A stretch of 64,000 bases of DNA from positions 10,492,501 through 10,556,500 of the forward strand of contig NZ_CP012673.1 of NCBI RefSeq assembly GCF_002950945.1, written 5' to 3'. The notes under the pieces are model-generated. The model did not search any database. It was not told the origin of the DNA and saw only the letters and a program-made list of their open reading frames with translations. The position numbers were made by a program, and so were the translations under genes. The DNA is from Sorangium cellulosum (GTDB taxonomy: Bacteria > Myxococcota_A > Polyangia > Polyangiales > Polyangiaceae). Below are positions 17,315 to 24,977 of the stretch, in pieces; the first letter of the stretch is position 1; each line of letters opens with the position of its first letter.

Positions 17315-18646
17315 TCAGGCCGTGAGCCGCTGATCCGCCACGTCGAGCGCCGCGTCGAGCGCGGCGATCCCCTCGTCGATCTCGGCCTCGCTGACGATGA
17401 GCGGCGGCGCCACGAGCAGGTGGCTCACCCACCCCATGATGGACACCCCGCGCTTCGCCGCCTCCGCGACCACCGCGTCGACCACGAGGGGCCGCCGGGC
17501 CGCCTTGTCCTGCGGGACGTTGAACGGCTCCTTCGTCGCGCGGTCCTTCACGAGCTCCACCGCCCAGAACAGGCCGATGCCGCGCACGTCGCCGATCGAG
17601 GGGTGCTTCTCCTTGAGGGCGCGGAGCTTCTCGCCCACGAGCGCCCCCATCGCCGTCGCCCGGTTCAGGAGGTCCAGGCGGCGATACTCGTCGATCGCCG
17701 CGATCACCGGGGCGAGCGTGAGGGGGTGGGCCTCGTACGTGTGGCCGTGCGCGAACATGTTGTCGTCGAAGTAGTCGGCGATCGCCCTGGAGGTCGCCAC
17801 GACGCCGAGCGGCGCGGCCGCGTTCGTCACGCCCTTCGCGGTGGTCAGGATGTCCGGCACCACGCCCCAGTGGTCGACCGCAAACCACTTTCCCGTCCTG
17901 CCCCAGCCGCTCATCACCTCGTCCGCGATGAGCAGCACGCCGCGCTTCCTGGCGACCTCCGCGATCCGCGGCATGTACTCGGGCGGCGGGATGAGGACGC
18001 CGTTCGTGCCCACGATCGGCTCGACGATCACCGCCGCCACGTTCTCCTCGTGGTCGATCATGTAGGCCAGGTAGTCGGCGCACGCGACGCCGCACTCGGG
18101 GTAGCTCCGGCCGAGCGGACACCGGTAGCAGTTCACCTCCGGCCCGAACACCACGCCCGGGATCTTGCCGGTCGGCTCGATGAACCAGCGGCGGAAGTCG
18201 CCGGTCGCGGCGACCGATCCGGCCGTGGAGCCGTGGTACGACGTGTAGCGCGCGATGATCTTGTGCTTGCCCGTGTAGAGCCGCGCCATCTTGAACGCCG
18301 CCTCGTTCGCCTCCGTGCCCGAGGTCGCGAAGAAGAACTTGTCGAGCCCCTTCGGCATCACCTCGAGCAGCTTCTGCGCCGCCCGCGCCCGGACCTCGCA
18401 CGTGTGCGCCGGGCTGATGTAGGCGAGCTGCCGCGCCTGGGCGCAGATCGCGTCGATCACGGCCTGGTTCTGGTGGCCGAGGTTCGAGCAGATGAGCTGG
18501 GAGGACATGTCCAGGTAGCGCTTGCCGGACGCGTCCCAGAAGGCGCAGCCCTCCGCGCGGGTGACGTGGATCGGCTTCCAGCCGCGCTGGGCGCGCCAGG
18601 TGCCGTAGGTGTGTCTCGTGGTCAGCTCGATGATGTCGTCGCTCAT
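17315..18646 (-). CDS. class III PLP-dependent aminotransferase
   Basis: The 443-residue enzyme has the fold-type I landmarks: FFFATSGTEANEAAFKMAR (phosphate cup), LIADEVMSGWGRTGKWFA (Asp binding the pyridine N), and the Schiff-base Lys in DILTTAKGVTN. A Cys cluster, NCYRCPLGRSYPECGVACAD, occurs as in the taurine-pyruvate / beta-alanine-pyruvate type subgroup. It transfers an amino group from an omega-amino donor to pyruvate or a 2-oxo acid; the exact substrate cannot be told. ATG 18646 follows AAAGG by 7 nt. Its neighbours do not point to a pathway. Confidence 0.88.
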   Translation of the reverse strand: MSDDIIELTTRHTYGTWRAQRGWKPIHVTRAEGCAFWDASGKRYLDMSSQLICSNLGHQNQAVIDAICAQARQLAYISPAHTCEVRARAAQKLLEVMPKGLDKFFFATSGTEANEAAFKMARLYTGKHKIIARYTSYHGSTAGSVAATGDFRRWFIEPTGKIPGVVFGPEVNCYRCPLGRSYPECGVACADYLAYMIDHEENVAAVIVEPIVGTNGVLIPPPEYMPRIAEVARKRGVLLIADEVMSGWGRTGKWFAVDHWGVVPDILTTAKGVTNAAAPLGVVATSRAIADYFDDNMFAHGHTYEAHPLTLAPVIAAIDEYRRLDLLNRATAMGALVGEKLRALKEKHPSIGDVRGIGLFWAVELVKDRATKEPFNVPQDKAARRPLVVDAVVAEAAKRGVSIMGWVSHLLVAPPLIVSEAEIDEGIAALDAALDVADQRLTA

Positions 18647-18681
18647 GGCCACCTTTGCGGTTCGAGGAGGTGCTCAGGGTA

Positions 18682-18701
18682 GAGGGGGATCCGACCCCCT
18701 C
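18682..18701. other. 7-bp inverted repeat upstream of the aminotransferase
   Basis: GAGGGGG (18682-18688) is the exact complement of CCCCCTC (18695-18701) with a 6-nt spacer. It lies 36 bp before the aminotransferase start in the 188-bp divergent gap shared with the gene at 18835. It may be an operator; there is no direct evidence. The rest of the gap shows nothing I can name. Confidence 0.3.
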
Positions 18702-18834
18702 GCACCACATTTCCCCGGCGTCGTCCGCCCGCCCGCGCGCTGAAGCCCGGTCTCGCCGCGTGCCTCGCTGTGGCCGTCGTGAAGCCGGGACGGCGCCATC
18801 ACACTCGCGGCGCCGCGCCGGATCATTGTAGAAG

Positions 18835-19626
18835 GTGGTCGTGGTCCGTCCTTGTCGCCTCGACTTATCCTGCCTCCCTGTCGCGCTCGCGCTCGTCACC
18901 TCGCCGGCCAGCGCCCAGATCGTGAACGTCCAGCCCCTCGTCGCCGCGAACGGAGGCAAGGAGGGGCTCTCCGTCACCGCCGAGGGGTCGGCCGACGTCC
19001 GGACCGGCAACACGCGCCTCGTCGCGCTCGCCGGCAACGCCACCGCGGGATACCGCGCTGGCCGGCACCAGGTGTTCCTCATGGCGCGCGCCGAGCTCTC
19101 CAGGGAAGCCGGCGATCCGATCGTGGACAAGGACCTCGAGCACCTGCGTTACCGGCTGTCCATCAACGGTCCGCTCGAAGCCGAGGTGTTCCTGCAGCAT
19201 GACCGCGACGCGTTCCGGCGGCTCGCGCTGCGGGCGCTGGCCGGCGCCGGGCCGCGGCTCCGCGTGGCGCCGATCCCCGGGTTCGAGGCGGCCCTCGGCG
19301 TCGCGCTCCTGTTCGAGCACGAGCGGCTCTCGTCGGGCCCGGAGCCGGACGCGGGCGAGGAGGTGTTCGACGCCCGGCTGTCGACGTACCTCGTCCTGGC
19401 GACGTCGGTCACGCCCCAGCTCACGCTCGGCAACACGTTCTATCTCCAGCCGCGGCTCGACCGCGCCGGCGACGTGCGCGTCCTCAGCGAGAGCTCGCTG
19501 CTCGCGACCGTGACGAAGCACCTCTCGGTCAAGATGTCGCTGAGCTCGGCCTACGACGCCCAGCCGCCGGCGGGCGTGCTCCCGCTGGACGCGACGCTCA
19601 AGAGCGCGCTCCAGCTGAGCTTCTGA
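18835..19626 (+). CDS. DUF481 outer membrane protein
   Basis: The 263-residue product has a signal peptide ending SPASAQ, then amphipathic beta strands (GLSVTAEGSADVRTGNTRLV, HLRYRLSINGPLEAEVFLQH, STYLVLATSVTPQLTLGNTF) and ends LKSALQLSF, a beta-barrel C-terminal signature with terminal Phe. This matches DUF481/YdiY-like salt-induced outer membrane proteins. It should be an outer membrane barrel of unknown substrate. The GTG start at 18835 gives a reasonable signal peptide; no strong ribosome site is visible. Confidence 0.75.
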   Translation: MVVVRPCRLDLSCLPVALALVTSPASAQIVNVQPLVAANGGKEGLSVTAEGSADVRTGNTRLVALAGNATAGYRAGRHQVFLMARAELSREAGDPIVDKDLEHLRYRLSINGPLEAEVFLQHDRDAFRRLALRALAGAGPRLRVAPIPGFEAALGVALLFEHERLSSGPEPDAGEEVFDARLSTYLVLATSVTPQLTLGNTFYLQPRLDRAGDVRVLSESSLLATVTKHLSVKMSLSSAYDAQPPAGVLPLDATLKSALQLSF

Positions 19627-19655
19627 GCCGCCCCGCGCCCGCGACGGCCCGAGCG

Positions 19656-19688
19656 CCGCGGCGCGCGCTTTTCCTTGGCGCGCCGCGG
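19656..19688. terminator. long GC stem between convergent genes
   Basis: CCGCGGCGCGC (19656-19666) pairs perfectly with GCGCGCCGCGG (19678-19688), an 11-bp stem with an 11-nt loop that contains a short T run. It sits between the stop at 19626 and the convergent stop at 19697, so it could end transcription from both sides. No T-tract follows the stem. Confidence 0.5.
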
Positions 19689-19696
19689 GGGCCGCG

Positions 19697-20017
19697 TCAG
19701 GTCGCGGCACCGGCCTCGGCGCTCGCCACCTCCCCGAGGCGCGCGACGCGGTACTCCAGCCGGGAGATGATGTCCTCCCTCGTCGCGCCCTCCCCCACAT
19801 CCATCAGCACCTTCTGGCACATCGCGCACATCTGAAGCAGGTGCGACCGGAGCTCCTCGGGAGTCGATTGCCCGCTCCTCAGCTCGTCGATCCGCCGCGC
19901 GAGCGCCTCGGTCTCGTGGCCGGCCTTGCCCGGATCGCCCGCGGCCGCCGGATCGTTCCAGCGCGCCGCGCTGGCCTCGCACAGGAAACACGCGCCTTCG
20001 ATGGGTTTCTGCAGCAT
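19697..20017 (-). CDS. small four-cysteine hypothetical protein
   Basis: The 106-residue product has two Cys pairs, CFLC near residue 10 and CAMC near 66, spaced as in a zinc-ribbon or redox protein. The rest is helical and charged (ALARRIDELRSGQSTPEELR, DIISRLEYRVARLGEV). ATG 20017 is preceded by GAGGAG about 9 nt upstream; the open frame runs further up but loses plausible codon use. It is divergent from the VOC-ArsR operon by 160 bp. I do not recognise the family. Confidence 0.55.
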   Translation of the reverse strand: MLQKPIEGACFLCEASAARWNDPAAAGDPGKAGHETEALARRIDELRSGQSTPEELRSHLLQMCAMCQKVLMDVGEGATREDIISRLEYRVARLGEVASAEAGAAT

Positions 20018-20142
20018 GGCTTGGCTCTCCTCGTTATCCAGTGGGTCTGGAAGGACATCCTGGAGCCGCTCCCCTGGATCACAAGCGGGCCTGCCCTCAC
20101 CCGCCGGGGACGCGCCGCTTCGCCCGACGTCCGCCCCGTCGC

Positions 20143-20170
20143 TTGACATATTAGCGGTTGCTAATATGGT
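20143..20170 (+). promoter_or_regulatory. promoter with ArsR-type operator
   Basis: TTGACA (20143-20148) and TATGGT (20165-20170) are 16 bp apart. Between and over them is a perfect inverted repeat, ATATTAGC-GGTT-GCTAATAT (20148-20167), the size and style of operators bound by small ArsR-family winged-helix repressors. The operon downstream encodes such a regulator at 20659. Transcription would start near 20177, right at the ATG of the first gene, so the message may be leaderless. Autoregulation is an inference. Confidence 0.6.
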
Positions 20171-20177
20171 GGGCCGC

Positions 20178-20657
20178 ATGACCACGAACCAGGAACCCGA
20201 CGCCCGTCCCTCCCTCTCGCCGTACCTGACCGTCGACGACGCCCGCGCGGCCATCGACTTCTACCAGCGCGCGTTCGGCGCGACGCTCGTGGGCCAGCAG
20301 GCGACGCCGGACGGCAAGAAGCTCCTCCACGCCTGCCTCGCGCTGGGCGGCGGCCTCCTGATGCTCAGCGACGATTTCCCGGAGATGTGCGGCGGCGAGA
20401 GCCGCACGCCGAAGGCGCTCGGCGGCACCGCGGTGACCCTCCACCTCGCTCTGCCGGACGTGGACGCGACGTGGACGCGCGCGGTCGAGGCGGGCGCGAG
20501 CGTGGAGTTGCCGCTCGCCGACCAGTTCTGGGGCGACCGGTACGGCGTCGTGGTCGACCCGTTCGGCCACCGCTGGTCGCTCGCGACGCGGAAGAAGGTG
20601 GCCACGCAAGAGGAGCTCGACGCCGGCGCCAGGCAGCACTCCCCGGCGGCGACGTGA
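20178..20657 (+). CDS. VOC / PhnB-like glyoxalase-fold protein
   Basis: The 159-residue protein shows LSPYLTVDDARAAIDFYQRA and LALGGGLLMLSDDFPEM, then VDATWTRAVEAGASVELPL and DPFGHRWSLATRKK, the paired beta-alpha-beta modules of PhnB-like VOC proteins. These bind metal or small ligands, including antibiotics, but this one has no assigned substrate. ATG 20178 fits the promoter; ATG 20166 in the same frame lies inside the operator. It is the first gene of an operon with an ArsR regulator and an SRPBCC remnant, a very common trio in bacteria. Confidence 0.82.
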   Translation: MTTNQEPDARPSLSPYLTVDDARAAIDFYQRAFGATLVGQQATPDGKKLLHACLALGGGLLMLSDDFPEMCGGESRTPKALGGTAVTLHLALPDVDATWTRAVEAGASVELPLADQFWGDRYGVVVDPFGHRWSLATRKKVATQEELDAGARQHSPAAT

Positions 20658-20658
20658 G

Positions 20659-21009
20659 GTGATGGGCGCCCGCTCCGCCGACGAGACGTTCCGCGCGATC
20701 GCGGACCCGACGCGGCGCGCGATCCTCGACGCGCTGGCCGGAGGCGAGCGCTCGGTCACGGAGCTGTGCGCGATGTTCGACGTGACCCAGTCGGCGATCT
20801 CGCAGCACCTCAAGGTGCTGCGGGACGCCGGGCTGGTCACGCCCCGCCGGGAGGGCCGGTCCCGGCTCTACCGCGTCGAGGCCGAGCCGCTGCGCGCGGT
20901 CTACGACTGGGCCGCTCACTACGAGCGTTTCTGGACGGAGAAGCTCGACGCGCTCGGCGCGCTGCTCGATCGCGAGGCGGCCATCGCGCGCAAAGGAGGC
21001 AGATCATGA
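20659..21009 (+). CDS. ArsR family winged-helix regulator
   Basis: The 116-residue protein has the family opening FRAIADPTRRAILDALAGG, the recognition helix-turn-helix SVTELCAMFDVTQSAISQHL and the wing GLVTPRREGRSRLYRV. There is no arsenic-type CxC metal site, so it belongs to the metal-independent subgroup associated with SRPBCC/VOC genes. It starts 1 nt after the VOC stop (GTG 20659 or ATG 20662) and ends in an ATGA overlap with the SRPBCC remnant. It probably binds the palindrome at 20148-20167. Confidence 0.9.
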   Translation: MMGARSADETFRAIADPTRRAILDALAGGERSVTELCAMFDVTQSAISQHLKVLRDAGLVTPRREGRSRLYRVEAEPLRAVYDWAAHYERFWTEKLDALGALLDREAAIARKGGRS

Positions 21010-21134
21010 GGCGCGACCTGCGCATCGCCCGCGAATACCCCCATCCCCCGAGCTCGTCTGGCGTGCGCTCACCGAGCCCGCGCTCATCGCCGAGTGGCTG
21101 ATGAAGAACGACTTCCGCCCGGAGGTCGGCCACC
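21006..21134 (+). pseudogene. frameshifted, truncated SRPBCC/AHSA1 gene
   Basis: The frame opens with ATG 21006 (ATGA overlap with the ArsR stop) and reads MRRDLRIAREYPHPP. It then leaves the family frame, while the +1-shifted frame continues ELVWRALTEPALIAEWLMKN and DFRPEVGH, typical of AHSA1-like domains. A C-run at 21045-21049 is one base short of the count that would restore the frame. After VGH the family resemblance stops, so about three quarters of the gene is missing and AT-richer sequence of a different character follows. It could be a true lesion or, for the frameshift alone, a sequencing error. Confidence 0.75.
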
Positions 21135-21273
21135 ATTCGTCGTCTTCTTCTTCTCGACACCTCATCTCGACACCACAACACGCTGTTTTCCGCGAAGCAT
21201 CGGCCGCGTTTCCACACCGAAACCGGCGCGCGGGTGCACACGTCGACTTCCTGCGAATTCCATGTAAGCTGTC

Positions 21274-21302
21274 TTGACGAAGCAGGATTCGATTTTTACT
21301 AT
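21274..21302 (+). promoter_or_regulatory. candidate sigma-70 promoter
   Basis: TTGACG (21274-21279) and TACTAT (21297-21302) are separated by exactly 17 bp in a locally AT-richer stretch. Transcription would start near 21309 and give the lipoprotein gene at 21488 a 5' leader of about 180 nt. The gap 21135-21487 contains no gene that I can support. Confidence 0.45.
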
Positions 21303-21487
21303 ACAGCTGTCCGCCAGGGAGACTGGCCTCGATCCTGTCGTGCCAGGAGCACGCGTCGCTGTCCGGATCCACCGCCGTGCCGTGCTGCCAGCGCAGCACT
21401 GGCGGCGGCGATCGTCGGCGCGAGGCGGATCGAGACCAGCGTGACGGAGATCCACCGATTTCGGATGGATGCAAGGAGTCCGGCGAC

Positions 21488-21961
21488 ATGCAATGCATTC
21501 ACGATTCATCACGCGAGCGCTCCATCGCGAGCGCCCTCGCGGCAACGCTCCTCATCGCGCTCGCGGGGTGCAGCGATCCTGCGCTGGGCGCGCCTGTGCC
21601 TGACGCCCCGGCGACAGGGCCGGCCGCGCCCGCCCCCCGCTGGGAGCGCGCACCACGGGAGGCGCGGCCCGGCACCGCCACGATCGAGCGCGACGCGCTG
21701 CTGCGGGAGGCCGGTCGCCTCGCGGAGATCAGGGCGATCCTGGCGCGATCGCCGGAGGCGCCGCTCTCGCTGCTCGACGAGCACCGGACCGAGTTCCCGG
21801 CCGGCGCGCTCGCCGCGGAGCGGGAGGTCATCGCGATCGACGCGCTCCTGCGCCGCGGGAGCGGCGGCGACGCGCGCGCCCGCGCGCAGGACTTCCTCGC
21901 GCGCTTCCCGTCGAGCCCCCACGCCGAGCGCGTGCGCCGCGTCGCCCGGGCCACGCCATGA
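21488..21961 (+). CDS. small lipoprotein with TPR-like tail
   Basis: The 157-residue product has a type II signal peptide ending LIALAGCSD, a good lipobox. A Pro/Ala-rich linker leads to a helical segment (TIERDALLREAGRLAEIRAI, LLRRGSGGDARARAQDFLARF, SSPHAERVRRV). The last part resembles a single TPR/outer-membrane assembly repeat. ATG 21488 lies 9 nt after AAGGAG. In many myxobacteria a protein like this follows an ECF sigma factor and a FecR-like protein; here neither is present. Function unknown. Confidence 0.7.
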   Translation: MQCIHDSSRERSIASALAATLLIALAGCSDPALGAPVPDAPATGPAAPAPRWERAPREARPGTATIERDALLREAGRLAEIRAILARSPEAPLSLLDEHRTEFPAGALAAEREVIAIDALLRRGSGGDARARAQDFLARFPSSPHAERVRRVARATP

Positions 21962-22008
21962 CATGACGACACGACGCCTCCCCGCGCCGGGAGCCAGGGC
22001 TGCCGCGG

Positions 22009-23460
22009 TCAGGCGAAGCCGAAAGGGCACCTCGCCGCCGCGGTCGCCTGCGGCGCCGCGCCCGATCCATGCGCCTCCGGGGCCGCATCGCCGTGACGGT
22101 CCGCCGCAGCGCGGCTGTCCGTGTCCGCCGCCCGCCGCTGCCGCTCCCCCTCGAGGATCATCGGCACACGCCCGCTCGGCCCCATGGTGACGCCCCGGCG
22201 CACGTGCTGGAGAGGGGCCGGGCTCTCGAGCCGGAGTCCATACCTCCCGAGGAGCGTGCCGAGGATGACCTTCATCTCGTACATGGCGAACGCCGCGCCC
22301 AGACACCGGCGGGCGCCGCCGCCGAAGGCGATGAACTCGAATGGAGAGAACTTCCGGTCCAGGAAGCGGGCAGGGCGGAATCGCTCGGGCGACGGGTAGA
22401 TGTCCTCGCGGCGGTGCAGCAGCAGCGGGGAGGCGGAGATCGCCTCTCCGGCCGGGATCGTGTAGCCCTTCACCTGGAACGGCCGCTTGACGACGCGGCC
22501 GGTGTCGACCACCGGCGGATACATCCGGAGCGTCTCCAGGCACACGGCCTCCAGGTACGGCAGCGCCGCGAGGTCGGCCGGCTCGGGCGCCGGGCCGAGG
22601 GCGTCGATCTCGTCCCGCACGCGCGCGAGGACGGCCGGCTCGCGGTGCAGCCAGTACATCGCCCACGCGAGCGCCACGGCCGTCGTCTCGTGGCCCGCGA
22701 AGAGGAGCGCGCGGAGCTGATCGGCGATCTCGATCTCGCTCATCGCCCCGCCGTCGTCGTACCGGGCGCTCACCATCAGGCCGAGGATGTCCTGCGACGT
22801 GTCCCCGGCGTCGCGCCGCCGCTGGATCTCCTCGACGAGCAGCGCCTCGAGCGCCTTGGCCGCGCGCTGGTTGCGCGCCCAGGGGCCGAAGCCGCCGAAA
22901 TCGCGGCGGAGGGCCGGAATCAGGAGGTAACTCGAGCTCAGCGAGTGGATGAGCCGGAGCACGGCCTCGCGCGTCCTGCCGACGCGCGCCTCGCCCCGCA
23001 CCCCGAAGACGACGCGGATGATCACGTCGAGCGCGATCGACTGGGTCGCCGCGAGCATCGAGAACGAGCGGCCCGGCCGCCACCGCGACGCCACGTCGAG
23101 GCTGATCTCCGCGATCGCCTCGCCGTAAGCCCGCATCGCGCCGGCGTTGAACGGCGGCGTCAGGAGCCGCCGATCGCGCCGGTGCCGGGCGCCCGCCGTG
23201 ACCACGATCGAGGTCACGCCGAAGATCGGCTCGGTCAGCTGCGCTCCCCAGACGTCGAAGTCGTCCGGATCGGCCGTGTACACCGCGCGGACCACCTCCG
23301 GATCCCCCGTGATGGTGAGCGGCCCATTCAGCGTCTTCACGCGGAACGTGGGGCCATGCTCGGCCGCGAGCCGCCTGAAGAACGGCTCGGCCGAGATGAA
23401 CCCGGAGTGAAGGAAGTCGATGAGTTTGAACGTTTCCGGCCCGGGCGGCAGAGGGTTCAT
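22009..23460 (-). CDS. cytochrome P450
   Basis: The 483-residue monooxygenase has the I-helix oxygen-binding AGHETT near 253, the ExxR ETLRMYPP near 308 and the heme-ligand loop FGGGARRCLG near 378, all intact. A soluble enzyme needing separate ferredoxin partners is likely; none is encoded nearby. ATG 23460 (MNPLPPGP) has GGAG 8 nt upstream; an in-frame ATG at 23499 is possible. The C-terminus has about 45 extra Ala/His-rich residues ending RCPFGFA, with a Cys-Pro dipeptide. The substrate cannot be predicted. Confidence 0.92.
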   Translation of the reverse strand: MNPLPPGPETFKLIDFLHSGFISAEPFFRRLAAEHGPTFRVKTLNGPLTITGDPEVVRAVYTADPDDFDVWGAQLTEPIFGVTSIVVTAGARHRRDRRLLTPPFNAGAMRAYGEAIAEISLDVASRWRPGRSFSMLAATQSIALDVIIRVVFGVRGEARVGRTREAVLRLIHSLSSSYLLIPALRRDFGGFGPWARNQRAAKALEALLVEEIQRRRDAGDTSQDILGLMVSARYDDGGAMSEIEIADQLRALLFAGHETTAVALAWAMYWLHREPAVLARVRDEIDALGPAPEPADLAALPYLEAVCLETLRMYPPVVDTGRVVKRPFQVKGYTIPAGEAISASPLLLHRREDIYPSPERFRPARFLDRKFSPFEFIAFGGGARRCLGAAFAMYEMKVILGTLLGRYGLRLESPAPLQHVRRGVTMGPSGRVPMILEGERQRRAADTDSRAAADRHGDAAPEAHGSGAAPQATAAARCPFGFA

Positions 23461-23595
23461 CGCGCTGCTCCGTGGAGGGGTGGGAGGGGTCGTCGCCATG
23501 CCCCCGGCCGCGAGGCGGCGAGGAGGCCAGGGAACCGGTCCGACACACACGTCGGCGATTGGTTCCCCGGCGCAGTATCCCAGAGTCGCCGGCGA

Positions 23596-24795
23596 TCAGG
23601 CGTGCGGAGCACACCTCCGCGCCACCTCGGCGACGGCCTCGTCGAGCGGGAGCTCGCGCTGGTGCCCGCCGTCGCGCTCCCGGAGCGCGACGGCGCGGCG
23701 CTCGACCTCGCGCTTGCCGGCGATCGCGACGAGCGGGATCGCGGCCTCGTGCGCGATCGCGATCTTCCGCGAGAGGCTATCGTCCCCCGCGTCGAGGATC
23801 GCGCGCACGCCCTTCTGCTGCAATAGCTGCAGCAGCTCCTCGGCATAAGGTCTTTGTGCGTCCGTCACCGGCACGACCACGACCTGCTCCGGCGAGAGCC
23901 AGGGCGGCAGCGCGCCCCGGTAATGCTCGAGCAGGATGCCCAGGAAGCGCTCCACGCTGCCGAACAGGGCGCGGTGGAGCATGGCCGGGCGCCGGCGCGC
24001 CCCGGAAGCGTCGACATAGGTGATGTCGAACCGCTCCGGAAGCACGAGATCGAGCTGGATGGTCCCGCATTGCCATTGCCTCCCGAGCCGGTCGCGCAGC
24101 CCGAACTCGAGCTTGGGCCCGTAAAAGGCCCCCTCCCCGGGCTGCAGACGAGCGTCGAGCCCCGCGCTGCGCGCCGCGGCGGACAGCGCCGCCTCCGCCC
24201 GATCCCACACGGCGTCGCTCCCGACCCGGCCCTCGGGGCGTGTCGAGAAGCCGACGATCATCTCCTGGAAGCCGAAGCCGGCATAGAAGTCGCGGAGCGC
24301 GCTCGCGAAGCGCACGACCTCGCCCTCGACCTGCTCCTCGACGCAGAAGATGTGGCCGTCGTCCTGGGTGAACTGCCGGAGCCGGAAGAGGCCGTGCAAT
24401 GTGCCGCTCGGCTCGTCCCGGTGCACGAGGCCGAACTCGCCGATGCGCAGCGGCAGATCCCGGTACGACGGCACCATGCGCGAGACGAGCTGCATGTGGC
24501 CCGGGCAGCTCACGGGCTTGATGGCCGCGGCGTGCTCGTCCTCGGCCAGCCGGAACATGTTCGAGGAGAAGCTGTCCCAGTGGCCGCTGGCCTTCCAGAT
24601 CGCCTGTCGCAGGATCTGCGGAGTGCGGACCTCGCGGTAACCGTCGCGCACCATCTGGCGCCGGACCGCCTCCTCCAGGAGGCGGTAGAGCGTGAATCCG
24701 CGCGGGTGCCAGAACACCATGCCTGGCGCCTCCTCCTGGAGGTGGAAGAGGTCGAGGCGCTGGCCCAGATAACGATGATCGTCTTCGTCGAGCAT
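23596..24795 (-). CDS. thrS: threonyl-tRNA synthetase without TGS and editing domains
   Basis: The 399-residue enzyme charges tRNA-Thr. It is about 240 residues shorter than the usual bacterial form, beginning just before the catalytic core (DLFHLQEEAPGMVFWHPRG), so both the TGS and the serine-editing domains are absent. Catalytic features are complete: zinc ligands in KPVSCPGHM, DDGHIFC and LHRALFGSVERFLG, the class II motif 2 HRDEPSGTLHGLFRLRQF, and the anticodon-binding domain with VTDAQRPYAEELL. GGAG lies 6 nt before ATG 24795. The 5' leader encodes a threonine-rich peptide. This may be a secondary, starvation- or inhibitor-induced copy; a normal thrS elsewhere would be needed for editing. 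Confidence 0.9.
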   Translation of the reverse strand: MLDEDDHRYLGQRLDLFHLQEEAPGMVFWHPRGFTLYRLLEEAVRRQMVRDGYREVRTPQILRQAIWKASGHWDSFSSNMFRLAEDEHAAAIKPVSCPGHMQLVSRMVPSYRDLPLRIGEFGLVHRDEPSGTLHGLFRLRQFTQDDGHIFCVEEQVEGEVVRFASALRDFYAGFGFQEMIVGFSTRPEGRVGSDAVWDRAEAALSAAARSAGLDARLQPGEGAFYGPKLEFGLRDRLGRQWQCGTIQLDLVLPERFDITYVDASGARRRPAMLHRALFGSVERFLGILLEHYRGALPPWLSPEQVVVVPVTDAQRPYAEELLQLLQQKGVRAILDAGDDSLSRKIAIAHEAAIPLVAIAGKREVERRAVALRERDGGHQRELPLDEAVAEVARRCAPHA

Positions 24796-24801
24796 GGCAG
24801 T

Positions 24802-24928
24802 CTCCGTCAGGCTGTGGCCGGCCGGACGGAGCGCTGCACGCGACGGGCCCCGTCCGGATTCCCGGCGGGGCTTGGTCTCTCGCGTGTTCGTCAGTTCACC
24901 GCACGCACACGAGACCAGGCCCGCCGGG
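24802..24928 (-). promoter_or_regulatory. mutually exclusive hairpins in the thrS leader
   Basis: Five segments pair in turn on the minus strand. S1 (24928-24911) pairs with S2 (24879-24861): 9 bp plus 6 bp around a small internal loop. S2 (24870-24862) also pairs with S3 (24857-24848): 9 bp with one bulged A. S3 also pairs with S4 (24831-24822): 10 bp, one G-T. S4 (24831-24825, CTCCGTC) also pairs with S5 (24808-24802, GACGGAG): 7 bp covering the thrS Shine-Dalgarno. Forming S4-S5 would hide the ribosome site; S3-S4 would free it. There is no T-tract, so control is more likely translational than by termination. Confidence 0.65.
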
Positions 24929-24970
24929 GCGGGTCGTGGTCGTCGTGGTCGCGGTGAACTTGGCGCTCAC
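24896..24970 (-). CDS. threonine-rich leader peptide of thrS
   Basis: This 24-codon frame starts at GTG 24970 and ends TGA 24898-24896. Codons 6 and 8-13 are Thr (ACC, ACC ACG ACG ACC ACG ACC), 7 of 24 in all, with six in a row. The peptide begins MSAKFTATTTTTT. Such runs are the hallmark of ribosome-mediated attenuation, as in the enterobacterial thr operon leader. It sits 100 nt upstream of thrS, directly after a promoter, and its stop codon lies in the loop of the S1-S2 hairpin. Transcription would start at or within a few bases of the GTG, so it may be translated from a leaderless end. Confidence 0.75.
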   Translation of the reverse strand: MSAKFTATTTTTTRPGGPGLVCVR

Positions 24971-24977
24971 GAGCAGA

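Noticed and set aside
24848..24862. Rho-independent terminator in the thrS leader
   Set aside because: The S2-S3 hairpin is strong but is not followed by a run of T, so I treat it as part of a translational switch.
24796..24960. T-box riboswitch in the thrS leader
   Set aside because: There is no T-box consensus, no specifier-loop arrangement and no T-tract terminator. The Thr-codon leader explains the region better.
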